Positions 8,958 to 18,511 of a DNA stretch of 64,000 bases are shown piece by piece (the first letter of the stretch is position 1; every line of letters begins with the position of its first letter). The stretch lies in the NCBI GenBank assembly GCA_046348365.1, contig JAXMEL010000001.1, positions 1 through 64,000 of the forward strand, given 5' to 3'. Origin of the DNA: JAEUPI01 sp046348365. Lineage in GTDB: Bacteria > Pseudomonadota > Gammaproteobacteria > Burkholderiales > Burkholderiaceae_C. Position numbers and translations under genes: made by a program. The notes below the pieces were generated by a model that saw only the letters and a list, made by a program, of their open reading frames with translations, had not been told where the DNA came from and made no database searches.

Positions 8958-9422
8958 TCAGCGCGTGAATTCGATCTGCCCCTCGGGCAGCAGGTACAGC
9001 ACCAGCGCGCGGCCGCCGCTCACGGTGGGCGTGTGCGCGCTGCCGGGGCCATAGACGCACCAGCCTGCGCCATGGCCGTCGAAGCGCGCATCGCCCTCGA
9101 GCGGCATCACGAGGTCGATCTCGCCAAGCGGATGCACATGGTGGCCGCCGGCGATGCTGGTCATGTCGACCACGTCGACCGAGAAGCGGCCCACGTCGTC
9201 GGCCGGCTTGATGACGCGGCCGTAGCGGATGCCGGCATGCGCGCGGTTGCACATCCAGCCGTCGGCCACGCCGGCCAGGCACGCCTGCTTCAATGCATGG
9301 AAGGTCGCGCTGTCGGGGCCGTGGTGGAGGTTGAGCCACTGCTCGAGTTCGGCATCGAGCGCGCGGCCGCGCAGCGGCGTCGTCACCTCGACGATCAGCT
9401 GGCGGAACACTTCGGCGGTCAT
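8958..9422 (-). CDS. DUF4863 / 4-hydroxylaminobenzoate lyase-like protein
   Basis: A 154-residue protein of the DUF4863 family, whose characterised relative PnbB is a 4-hydroxylaminobenzoate lyase. A cupin-like core HHVHPLGEIDLVMPLEGDA (about residues 90-108) carries His and Glu that could bind a metal, followed by GAGWCVYGPGSAHTP. It is the first gene of the leftward run, divergent from boxR. No nitrobenzoate reductase is nearby, so a lyase role is doubtful; a detoxification or accessory step for benzoyl-CoA epoxide chemistry is a guess. Confidence 0.78.
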   Translation of the reverse strand: MTAEVFRQLIVEVTTPLRGRALDAELEQWLNLHHGPDSATFHALKQACLAGVADGWMCNRAHAGIRYGRVIKPADDVGRFSVDVVDMTSIAGGHHVHPLGEIDLVMPLEGDARFDGHGAGWCVYGPGSAHTPTVSGGRALVLYLLPEGQIEFTR

Positions 9423-9444
9423 CGGCGGTCTCCTCGCAGACGGC

Positions 9445-9473
9445 TTGCAGCGCCGGGTGTTATGCATTATTGT
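9445..9473 (+). promoter_or_regulatory. candidate boxR promoter
   Basis: TTGCAG at 9445-9450 and TATTGT at 9468-9473 with a 17-bp spacer form a plausible sigma-70 promoter facing boxR, with an untranslated leader of about 50 bases. The -10 box lies inside the putative BoxR operator, so the gene is probably autoregulated. Confidence 0.5.
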
Positions 9474-9476
9474 GCC
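9463..9476. promoter_or_regulatory. putative BoxR operator (boxR / ligase intergenic)
   Basis: TGCATTATTGTGCC has the form TGCA-N6-TGCc. It is nearly the same as the site in front of boxC (10589-10602) and sits on the boxR -10 box between the divergent operons. Direct TGCA repeats are known from operators of the related BzdR/BoxR regulators; applying that here is an inference. Confidence 0.55.
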
Positions 9477-9488
9477 TGCGCCGGCGCC

Positions 9489-9518
9489 ACGATAGCGGCA
9501 TCGCTCGGGCGCCGTCAA
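9489..9518 (-). promoter_or_regulatory. candidate promoter of the leftward benzoate-uptake/ligase operon
   Basis: Read on the minus strand, TTGACG (9518-9513) and TATCGT (9494-9489) are separated by 18 bp. This would start transcription near 9482, about 60 bases before the first gene. The putative operator at 9463-9476 falls just downstream of the start. It is a consensus-based call. Confidence 0.4.
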
Positions 9519-9530
9519 GCACTATCCTGC

Positions 9531-10520
9531 ATGAGCCGATCCAGCCCACCCGTGCAGCGCCATCTGTCGTCGAACCGCAAGCCTGCCACCAAGTCGAGCC
9601 CGGGCCCATCGGCCCGGACCCGCAGTGCGCCCAGGCCGGCGCCGGCGGCCGGCGCGCCGAGCCCGCTGCTGCAGGCGCTGGGCGAGCGCGTGCGCGCGCT
9701 GCGCGCGCGGCGCGGGCTGACGCGCAAGGCCGTGGCGCAGGCGGCCGGCGTGTCGGAGCGCCATCTGGCGAACCTGGAATACGGCGTCGGCAACGCCTCG
9801 ATCCTGATCCTCGCGCAGGTGGCGCAGGCGCTGCAGTCGCCGCTGGCCGAGCTGATGGGCGACGTGAGCACCTCGTCGCCCGAATGGCTGCTGATCCGCG
9901 AGCTGCTGGAGCACCGCAACGAGGCCGAGCTGCGCCGCGCGCGCATCGTGCTCGGCGAGATGTTCGGCACCCGCGGCGATGCCGGCGCCAAGCTGCGGCG
10001 CATCGCGCTGGTCGGGCTGCGCGGCGCCGGCAAGACCGCGCTCGGGCAGATGCTCGCCGACGACCTCGACTACCCGTTCATCGAGCTGTCGCGCGAGATC
10101 GAGAAGTTCGCCGGCTGCACCATCCGCGAGATCCACGACCTCTACGGCACCAACGCCTACCGCCGCTACGAGCGCCGCGCGCTGGAGGAGGCGATCCAGA
10201 TCTACCCCGAGGCGGTGATCGCCACGCCGGGCGGCATCGTCTCCGACCCGGCCACCTTCAACGAGCTGCTGGCCCACTGCACCACGGTGTGGCTGCAGGC
10301 CAACCCCGAAGACCACATGGGCCGCGTGGCGGCGCAGGGCGACATGCGGCCGATGCAGGGCAACACCGAGGCGATGGACGACCTGCGCCGCATCCTCGCC
10401 GGCCGCTCGGCCTTCTACTCGAAGGCCGACCTGTCGTTCGACACCAGCGCGCGCCCGCTGGCGGCCACCTTCCAGGCCTTGCGCGCGCTGGTGCGCGACA
10501 AGCTCGGCCTGCCGGCCTGA
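9531..10520 (+). CDS. boxR: benzoyl-CoA-responsive transcriptional regulator BoxR
   Basis: A 329-residue repressor with two parts. An XRE-type helix-turn-helix (about residues 48-105, ALRARRGLTRKAVAQAAGVS) is followed by a shikimate-kinase-like domain (about 155-329) with P-loop GLRGAGKT near 162-169. This architecture is diagnostic of BoxR/BzdR, in which the kinase-like domain binds benzoyl-CoA and relieves repression. The ATG at 9531 gives a basic, Pro/Ala-rich N-terminal tail of about 45 residues. It is divergent from the uptake/ligase operon and 130 bp before boxC; both flanks carry matching palindromes. Confidence 0.93.
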   Translation: MSRSSPPVQRHLSSNRKPATKSSPGPSARTRSAPRPAPAAGAPSPLLQALGERVRALRARRGLTRKAVAQAAGVSERHLANLEYGVGNASILILAQVAQALQSPLAELMGDVSTSSPEWLLIRELLEHRNEAELRRARIVLGEMFGTRGDAGAKLRRIALVGLRGAGKTALGQMLADDLDYPFIELSREIEKFAGCTIREIHDLYGTNAYRRYERRALEEAIQIYPEAVIATPGGIVSDPATFNELLAHCTTVWLQANPEDHMGRVAAQGDMRPMQGNTEAMDDLRRILAGRSAFYSKADLSFDTSARPLAATFQALRALVRDKLGLPA

Positions 10521-10571
10521 GCACGGCGGCCGGCTGGCCGATATCCTTGCCGCGGCTGGCGCCCGAGCCCC

Positions 10572-10599
10572 TTGACATCGTCGCGACATGCATTATGAT
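10572..10599 (+). promoter_or_regulatory. boxC promoter, near-consensus sigma-70
   Basis: TTGACA (10572-10577) and TATGAT (10594-10599) are separated by 16 bp, an almost perfect sigma-70 promoter. It directs boxCBA with a start near 10606. The -10 box is embedded in the TGCA-N6-TGCA palindrome, so repressor binding would occlude RNA polymerase. Confidence 0.7.
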
Positions 10600-10602
10600 G
10601 CA
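10589..10602. promoter_or_regulatory. putative BoxR operator of boxC
   Basis: TGCATTATGATGCA is a TGCA-N6-TGCA element. Its first nine bases are identical to those of the site at 9463-9476 upstream of boxR. It overlaps the -10 box of the boxC promoter, as expected for a repressor operator. A further TGCA is at 10622-10625. Confidence 0.62.
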
Positions 10603-10650
10603 TGTTCATCGCCCTCGATGATGCACGATATTTCATATCAGGAGACCCGC

Positions 10651-12312
10651 ATGAGCCCTGCATCCCCGCGCGTCGACTACCGGACCGAGCCCTCCGCCTA
10701 CAAGCACTGGAAGCTCTCGTTCGACGGCGCCATCGCCACGCTGGCGATCAACGTGGCCGAAGACGGCGGCATCCGCCCCGGCTACAAGCTCAAGCTCAAC
10801 AGCTACGACCTCGGCGTCGACATCGAGCTGCACGACGCGCTGCAGCGCGTGCGCTTCGAGCACCCCGAGGTGCGCGCGGTGATCGTCACCTCGCTGAAGG
10901 ACAAGGTGTTCTGCTCGGGCGCCAACATCTTCATGCTGGGCCTCTCGTCGCACGCCTGGAAGGTGAACTTCTGCAAGTTCACCAACGAGACGCGCAACGG
11001 CATCGAGGACTCGTCGAAGCACTCGGGCCTGAAGTTCGTGGCCGCGCTCAACGGCTCGTGCGCCGGCGGCGGCTACGAGCTGGCGCTGGCCTGCGACGAC
11101 ATCGTGCTGATCGACGACCGCTCCAGCGCCGTGTCGCTGCCCGAGGTGCCGCTGCTGGGCGTGCTGCCCGGCACCGGCGGCCTGACGCGCGTGACCGACA
11201 AGCGCCACGTTCGCCACGACCTGGCTGACATCTTCTGCACCACCACCGAAGGCGTGCGCGGCCAGCGCGCGGTGGATTGGCGCCTGGTCGACGCCACGCC
11301 CAAGGCCACGCAGTTCGCGCAGGTGGTGGGCGAGCGCGCGGCGAAGCTCGCCGCCACGAGCGACCGGCCCGCCGGCGCCAAGGGCGTGGCGCTGCCGCCG
11401 CTGGCGCGCCGCGACAGCGCCGATGGCATAGCCTACGCGCACGTCAGCGTGGCGATCGACCGCGCCGGCCGCAAGGCCACCTTCACCGTGCGCGCGCCGC
11501 AGACGGCGCAGCCGGCCGACATCGCCGGCATCGAGGCCGCGGGCGCAGCGTGGTGGCCGCTGGCGATGGCGCGCGAGCTCGACGACGCGATCCTCTCGAT
11601 GCGCACCAACGAGCTCGACATCGGGTTGTGGCAGCTGAAGACCGAGGGCGACGCGCAAAGCGTGCTGGCCGTCGACCGCGTGCTCGCGCGGCATGCCGGC
11701 CACTGGTTCGTGCGCGAGACGATCGGCATGTTGCGTCGCACGCTGGCGCGGCTGGATGTGTCGAGCCGCACGCTGTTCGCGCTGATCGAGCCCGGCTCAT
11801 GCTTCGCCGGCACGCTGGCCGAGCTGGCCTTCGCCGCCGACCGCGCCTACATGCTCGCGCTGCCCGACGACGCGGCCAGGGCGCCGAAGCTCTGCTTGAG
11901 CGAACAGAACTTCGGCGCCTATCCGATGGTCAACGGCCAGTCGCGCCTGGCGCGGCGCTTCTACGAAGAAGCCGCGCCGCTGGCGGCAGCCAAGGCCGCC
12001 ACAGGCCAGGCGCTCGACGCCGAGGCGGCGTGGAAGCTCGGCCTGGTGACCGCGGCGCCCGACGACATCGACTGGGCCGACGAGATCCGCATCGCGATCG
12101 AGGAGCGTGCCGCGATGTCGCCCGACGCGCTGACCGGCCTGGAGGCCAACCTGCGCTTCGCGAGCCAGGAGAACATGTTCACGCGCATCTTCGGCCGCCT
12201 CACCGCGTGGCAGAACTGGATCTTCATCCGCCCCAACGCCGTGGGCGACAAGGGCGCCCTCAAGGTCTACGGCAAGGGCGAGAAGGCCGCCTTCGACTGG
12301 AATCGTGTCTGA
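10651..12312 (+). CDS. boxC: benzoyl-CoA-dihydrodiol lyase / epoxide ring-cleaving hydrolase BoxC
   Basis: A 553-residue crotonase-superfamily enzyme. It opens 2,3-epoxybenzoyl-CoA hydrolytically to 3,4-dehydroadipyl-CoA semialdehyde and formate. The N-terminal crotonase core carries SGANIFML, GSCAGGGYELALACDDIVL (about residues 134-152) and SLPEVPLLGVLPGTGGLTRV. The long C-terminal half is a second crotonase-like region, and the length matches known BoxC (about 550). The start at 10651 is supported by AGGAG at 10640-10644; upstream ATGs in the leader overlap the promoter. It is first in boxCBA. Confidence 0.95.
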   Translation: MSPASPRVDYRTEPSAYKHWKLSFDGAIATLAINVAEDGGIRPGYKLKLNSYDLGVDIELHDALQRVRFEHPEVRAVIVTSLKDKVFCSGANIFMLGLSSHAWKVNFCKFTNETRNGIEDSSKHSGLKFVAALNGSCAGGGYELALACDDIVLIDDRSSAVSLPEVPLLGVLPGTGGLTRVTDKRHVRHDLADIFCTTTEGVRGQRAVDWRLVDATPKATQFAQVVGERAAKLAATSDRPAGAKGVALPPLARRDSADGIAYAHVSVAIDRAGRKATFTVRAPQTAQPADIAGIEAAGAAWWPLAMARELDDAILSMRTNELDIGLWQLKTEGDAQSVLAVDRVLARHAGHWFVRETIGMLRRTLARLDVSSRTLFALIEPGSCFAGTLAELAFAADRAYMLALPDDAARAPKLCLSEQNFGAYPMVNGQSRLARRFYEEAAPLAAAKAATGQALDAEAAWKLGLVTAAPDDIDWADEIRIAIEERAAMSPDALTGLEANLRFASQENMFTRIFGRLTAWQNWIFIRPNAVGDKGALKVYGKGEKAAFDWNRV

Positions 12313-12336
12313 ACTGCAGCACCTAGGAGACTTGCG

Positions 12337-13764
<1,428 letters not shown>

Positions 13765-13798
13765 CGCCGGCCGACGAGCCGCCTGCTAACCTCGCGCC

Positions 13799-15076
13799 AT
13801 GGACTCCGCCGTCGACCCGCGGGTGCTCAAGCAGCACCTGATCGATCCCGAGATCTGCATCCGCTGCAACACCTGCGAGGCCACGTGCCCCAAGGGCGCG
13901 GTGACGCACGACTCGCGCAACTACGTGGTCGACCCGGACAAGTGCAACTACTGCTTCGATTGCATCCCGCCGTGCCCCACCGGCGCGATCGACAACTGGC
14001 GCATGATGCAGAAGAGCCATGCCTACAGCCTGGCCGAGCAGTTCGGCTGGGACGTGCTGCCGGGCGAGGTGGCGCTAGCCGCCACGGCCGAGGGCGATGA
14101 CATGGCCGCGGCGCCGCCGCCGGCGCCGGCCACGCAGGCCGTGCCGGCCGTGCATTTGGCGGCCGGCGAGGCGGTGTTCGCCGCGCAGTCGTTCGGCGCC
14201 ACGCTGCCGCCGTGGTCGGCCGCGCACGCCTACACCAACCTCTACGGCCCCAAGAACCCGACCACCGCCACGGTGGCGGGCAACGTGCGCGTCACCGCGG
14301 TCGGCCGCGACTACGACACGCACCACATCGTGCTCGACTTCGGCGCTATGCCGTTCCCGGTGCTCGAAGGCCAGTCGATCGGCGTCATCCCGCCGGGCGT
14401 CGATGCGCAGGGGCGGCCGCACCATGCGCGCCAGTATTCGATCGCCAGCCCGCGCAACGGCGAGCGCCCCGGCTACAACAACCTGTCGCTGACCATCAAG
14501 CGCGTGCTGGAAGACCACCAGGGCCGCCCGGTGCGCGGCGTGGCGTCGAACTACATGTGCGACCTGAAGGTCGGCGACACGGTGCAGGTAATCGGGCCCT
14601 TCGGCACCAGCTTCCTGATGCCCAACCATCCGCGCTCGAACATCGTGATGATCTGCACCGGCACCGGCAGCGCGCCGATGCGCGCGATGACCGAATGGCG
14701 CCGCCGCCTGCGCGCCAGCGGCAAGTTCGACGGCGGCAAGCTGATGCTGTTCTTCGGCGCGCGCACGCAGGCCGACCTGCCGTATTTCGGCCCGCTGATG
14801 AACCTGCCCAAGGATTTCATCGACATCAACTTCGCGTTCTCGCGCACGCCCGGCGCGCCCAAGCGCTACGTGCAGGACCTGATGCGCGATCGCGCCGCCG
14901 ACCTCGGCGCGCTGCTGAAGGACGCCAACACCTGCATCTACGTCTGCGGCCTGAAGGCGATGGAAGAGGGCGTGGTGCTGGCGCTGCGCGACGTGGCCCA
15001 GCGCGCGGGGCTGGCCTGGGACGCATGGGCCGCGGCGCTCAAGCGCGAGGGCCGGCTGCACCTCGAAACGTACTGA
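13799..15076 (+). CDS. boxA: benzoyl-CoA 2,3-epoxidase reductase subunit BoxA
   Basis: A 425-residue iron-sulfur flavoprotein that passes NADPH electrons to BoxB. Two [4Fe-4S] ferredoxin motifs are present near residues 20-65 (CIRCNTCEATCP and CNYCFDCIPPCP). They are followed by a ferredoxin-NADP-reductase module with RQYSIASPRNGE (FAD) and CTGTGSAPMRAM (NADPH). It begins 34 bp after boxB without a strong Shine-Dalgarno and is the last intact gene of the operon. An IS110 remnant begins about 100 bp downstream, where further box genes are often found. Confidence 0.96.
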   Translation: MDSAVDPRVLKQHLIDPEICIRCNTCEATCPKGAVTHDSRNYVVDPDKCNYCFDCIPPCPTGAIDNWRMMQKSHAYSLAEQFGWDVLPGEVALAATAEGDDMAAAPPPAPATQAVPAVHLAAGEAVFAAQSFGATLPPWSAAHAYTNLYGPKNPTTATVAGNVRVTAVGRDYDTHHIVLDFGAMPFPVLEGQSIGVIPPGVDAQGRPHHARQYSIASPRNGERPGYNNLSLTIKRVLEDHQGRPVRGVASNYMCDLKVGDTVQVIGPFGTSFLMPNHPRSNIVMICTGTGSAPMRAMTEWRRRLRASGKFDGGKLMLFFGARTQADLPYFGPLMNLPKDFIDINFAFSRTPGAPKRYVQDLMRDRAADLGALLKDANTCIYVCGLKAMEEGVVLALRDVAQRAGLAWDAWAAALKREGRLHLETY

Positions 15077-15347
15077 GCATCCCAGGCCCATGACCGCGCC
15101 CGGCGTTCGCGAAGAAACGAAGGTGCTGCTGCGCTACAAGGCGAACGGCAGCGCCGTCATGACCGATACGTCATTGGTGCGAGCCCGTGGCGTTATCGGA
15201 CGCCACGGTGTGAGCCCGCTTCTGAGCATGGTCCGCAGGTCGTCGGCGACAGTGGTGAGCGGCGTGAGCCGCATCCCGTTTGAGAGATCGAGTCGATATC
15301 GACGCCTTGCATGGCGCTGCCGTTCATCAACGATGGTGGAGCAGGCT
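15077..15347 (+). ncRNA. IS110 left-end non-coding region, possible decayed bridge RNA
   Basis: About 270 bp between boxA and the transposase remnant contain no convincing gene. A 9-bp perfect hairpin lies at 15185-15208 (arms CCGTGGCGT/ACGCCACGG, loop of six). IS110-family left ends encode a structured guide ('bridge') RNA ahead of the recombinase, so the stretch from about 15160 to 15340 is in the right place for one. Function is unlikely because the recombinase is broken. The first 80 bases may hold a remnant of whatever followed boxA. Confidence 0.3.
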
Positions 15348-16715
15348 ATGGCGATGCGCAAGAGAGAAGACGAGTGCCCCGAACGCGGCGGGTATCGACA
15401 TCGGGGCGTCCAGCCACTGGGTGGTCGTGCCGCGGCATTCGGCCGAAGCGGCCGGCTGCGAACCGGCGTGCGCGAGGTCGGCACGGTGACCGAGCAGCCG
15501 CGCTCGCTGGCTGCGTGGCTGGTGAGCCTGGGTGTGGACACGGTGGCGGTGGAGTCCACGGGCGTGTATTGGATCCCGGAAAATTCGAGGTGCTGGAGCA
15601 GCACGGCTTGAAGGTCTGGCTGGTCGATGCGCGGCAGCTGAAGTACGTGCCCGGCCGCAAGAGCGACGTGCAGGATCGCCAGTGGCTGCAGAAGTTGATG
15701 AGCCTGGGCTGTTGCGCGCGGCGTGGCGACCGAGCGCCGGTGTGCGTGCTGCGCGCCGTGGCGCGCCAGCGCGAGACGCTGCTGACCGAGCAGGGCCAGC
15801 TGGGTGCAGCGCATGCAAAAGGCGCTGGTGCAGATGAACATCCAGCTCACTGAGGTCTTGAGCGACGATGGGCGCCACCGGCCAGGCGATCGTGCGCGAC
15901 ATCGTTGCCGGTGTCCGTGATCCCGGCAGTTGGCACGCCATCGCCAGCGTCGGGTCAGGGCCAGCGAGACCGAAATTGCCAAGGCGTCGAGGAGGGTAAC
16001 CGGCGCGAGGAGCACCTGTTCGTGCTCGGCCAGGCGCTGGCGATGTACGACGACATCGGCCGCCACTGGCCGAATGCGACGCCTGGCTCGATGCGCTGCT
16101 GGACGCGCGCAGCACGGCCAACGTCGACATCGGCCGGCTGCCACGTGCGGGCAGCAAGGTACGCGCCGAGCATACATCCGCCAGCGGCTGGCCAACTGGG
16201 CGGGCGTGGACTTGACGCGCATCAACGGCCTGGGCGTGACGGTGATGAAGCTGCTCAGCGAGATCGGCCTGGATGTCAGCCGCTTTGCCAGCGTCAAGCA
16301 CTTCTGCTCCTGGCTCGGGCTGTGCCCAGGTACCAAGATCAGCGGGGGCAAGGTGCTGTCCTCGGGCACCAAGCGCTCGGCCAATCGGGCGCGTCAGGGC
16401 ACTGAAGCTCGCGGCCCAGGCTTTGAACCGCAGCGAGTCTGCGCTGGGCGCGTTCTACCGCCGGCTGTGCTCGCGCATGGACAAGCCCAAGGCCAACACC
16501 GCCACGGCGCACAAGCTTGCTCGAATGGTGTACTTCATGCTCACCCGAGGCGAGGCCTTCGTCGATCAGGGGCAGCAGCGTTACGAAGAGCAGCAACGCC
16601 AGCGCAGCATCGCCGCCCTCAGACGCCGTGCCACCGCGCTGGGGTTCCAGATCAATCCGTTGGAGGCCGCTGCATGAAACCAGCGGTCTTCAGTTCTGTT
16701 TCTTGAGAGTATCCG
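15160..16715 (+). mobile_element. decayed IS110-family insertion sequence
   Basis: The element comprises the left non-coding segment, the frameshifted recombinase and a short right end (about 16677-16715). IS110 elements lack long terminal inverted repeats and usually make no target duplication, so the borders are approximate. It separates the box operon from the kinase/lipoprotein pair and may have displaced genes that once followed boxA. Confidence 0.65.
15348..16676 (+). pseudogene. IS110-family transposase/recombinase, multiply frameshifted
   Basis: Pieces of a DEDD-type IS110 recombinase appear in order but in changing frames. They are AGIDIGASSHWVVVP (N-terminal RuvC-like motif), LGVDTVAVESTGVYWIP, LEQHGLKVWLVDARQ and VPGRKSDVQDRQWLQ, then an alpha-helical middle, INGLGVTVMKLLSEIG (transposase 20 domain) and the C-terminus ending LGFQINPLEAAA. 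At least six indels are needed to join them, so the gene is dead. A full-length relative would be about 400 residues. The element probably spans about 15160-16715; exact ends and target duplication cannot be fixed by eye. Confidence 0.88.
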
Positions 16716-16844
16716 CAGCGCCGGTCCGGCGCTCGACGCGTTGCGCGAGGCCGGTCGCGCGGCCGCGGCGGCGCGGTATCCTGCGGCGGCTCCGCGGCGC
16801 GACAGGCGCCGTGCGTCGCGGGGCGTCTTCGGCTCGACTCCGCC

Positions 16845-17828
16845 TTGCAAGCAGACAAAGACAACACCTTGCCGCTGCCCCCGCGGCGCAGCGGCAACGC
16901 GCTGCCCGACGGCACGCACCTGTCGGAGTTCGAGATCCGGGCCACCGTCGGCGAGGGCGGCTTCGGCATCGTCTACGCGGCGTGGGACCACGTGCTCAAG
17001 CGCACGGTGGCGATCAAGGAGTACATGCCGTGGTCGCTCGCCGGCCGTGTCGGCTCGCAGGTGGTGCCCAGCTCGCGCAGCGCCGCCGAGACCTTCGCGC
17101 TCGGGCTGCACAGCTTCATCAACGAGGCGCAGCTGCTGGCCAGCTTCGACCATCCGTCGCTGCTCAAGGTCTACCGCTTCTGGGAGGACAACGGCACCGC
17201 CTACATGGTGATGCCGTTCTACCGCGGCGTCACGCTCAAGCGGGCGCTGGCCAAGCTCGACGCGCCGCCCGAGGAAGGCTGGCTCAAGCAGCAGCTCGGC
17301 CACCTGCTCGACGCGCTGGAGGTGATGCATGCCGAAAGCTGCTTCCACCGCGACATCGCGCCCGACAACATCCTGCTGCTCGAAGAAGGCATCCCGCTGC
17401 TGCTGGACTTCGGCGCCGCGCGGCGCGTGCTCAGCGACAGCACGCAGACGCTGACGGCATTCCTCAAGCCGGGCTATGCGCCGGTGGAGCAGTACGCCAC
17501 GATGCCGCACGCCAAGCAGGGCCCGTGGACCGACCTCTACGCGCTGGCCTCGGTGGTGCACTACGCGATCACCGGGCACACGCCGCCGGAGTCGGTGGGG
17601 CGGCTCGTCAGCGACACCTGCGTGCCGCTGGCGCAGGCGGCGGCCGGGCGCTACAGCGACGCGTTCCTGCGCGCGATCGACCATGCGCTGGGCGTGCGGC
17701 CCGAGCAGCGCCCGCAGAGCGTGGCGCAGATGCGCGCCGAGCTGGCCCTGCCGCCGCCGCGCCTGCCGGCGCGCAAGGCGATCCCGATCCCGACCAGCCG
17801 CAGGCGCTCGATTCGTCGTCGCCGGTGA
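16845..17828 (+). CDS. Ser/Thr protein kinase, catalytic domain (reading frame breaks after the kinase domain)
   Basis: A Hanks-type kinase domain. It has a glycine loop GEGGFGIVY, VAIKEYMP with Lys58, HRDIAPDNILLL with catalytic Asp170, LDFGAAR with Asp188 and the activation segment PGYAPVEQY. HRDIAPDN replaces the common HRDxKPxN. No ATG occurs before the domain; a TTG at 16845 is the most upstream start. The frame ends in Arg-rich nonsense (SRRRSIRRRR), while a natural continuation with a membrane anchor follows in the next frame. Joined, the protein would have about 555 residues. It could sense or modify envelope state together with the downstream lipoprotein. Confidence 0.8.
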   Translation: MQADKDNTLPLPPRRSGNALPDGTHLSEFEIRATVGEGGFGIVYAAWDHVLKRTVAIKEYMPWSLAGRVGSQVVPSSRSAAETFALGLHSFINEAQLLASFDHPSLLKVYRFWEDNGTAYMVMPFYRGVTLKRALAKLDAPPEEGWLKQQLGHLLDALEVMHAESCFHRDIAPDNILLLEEGIPLLLDFGAARRVLSDSTQTLTAFLKPGYAPVEQYATMPHAKQGPWTDLYALASVVHYAITGHTPPESVGRLVSDTCVPLAQAAAGRYSDAFLRAIDHALGVRPEQRPQSVAQMRAELALPPPRLPARKAIPIPTSRRRSIRRRR

Positions 17829-18511
17829 CGATCGACGGTGCCGCCGCCGCGGCCGGCGCGCGCGGCTGTCGGTGGCGGTACTCGGCCGCGGCTGCAGTTC
17901 CAGCCGCGCCGGTGCGCGCGCCGGCCGGCACGGCGCCGGCGTCGTCGTCGTCGATGGCCGATCGCGGCGCACCTTCACGGCGCGCTGTCATCGGCGTGGC
18001 CGCAGCATCGACGCTCGTCGCGGCGCTCGCGCTGGCGTGGTGGGCGCTGCGCAGCGCACCGGCCACCGCGCCGGCGGTGCAAGGTACGGTGACCAACGCC
18101 GTGCCGGCCGCCGAGGTGCGGCGTGCGGATGTCAACGCGCCGCGTCCCGAGGTCGCGGCACCGAGCGCAGCCGTGCCCGACGTGACTGCAACACAGGCGC
18201 CGACCGCGCCACCCGCAAGTGCTGCCGCGCCGGCTCGCGCCGAGGCCGACGATGCCGTGGCCGCCGACGCACCCGCTGTCGCGCCGCCACCGGCTTCGGC
18301 CGCCGAGCGCGCTGCTGCAGCGCCCGTTGCTGCCACGCCGAAGCAGCCGTCCGCCGCAACGGCCAAGGCCGCGCCGGCGGCCAAACCCGCGCGGACCCCT
18401 AGATTGAATTCACCCGACCCACGATGCGCGGACATCATTGCGCGTGCGTCGCTCGGCGAAACGCCCACGGCTGCCGAGCGCGCACTGTTGCAGGGGGAGT
18501 GCCGCCCATGA
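17793..18511 (+). pseudogene. detached C-terminal part of the Ser/Thr kinase (membrane anchor and tail)
   Basis: In frame -1 relative to the kinase domain the sequence runs DQPQALDSSSPVTIDG, then one transmembrane helix (AVIGVAAASTLVAALALAWW) and an Ala/Pro-rich periplasmic stretch. It ends in a compact tail, PDPRCADIIARASLGETPTAAERAL. The junction fits loss of one G in an ancestral ATC-CCG-GAC-CAG near 17791-17793. Its stop overlaps the next gene's ATG. It is either a true one-base deletion or a sequencing error; no slippery heptamer was seen. Confidence 0.7.

Noticed and set aside
10588..10650. Upstream ATG starts for boxC
   Set aside because: They lie on the promoter -10/operator and lack a Shine-Dalgarno, whereas 10651 has AGGAG at the right distance.
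15134..16384. 416-codon minus-strand frame across the IS110 remnant
   Set aside because: The plus-strand fragments match IS110 recombinase piece by piece; this frame has no recognisable domain.
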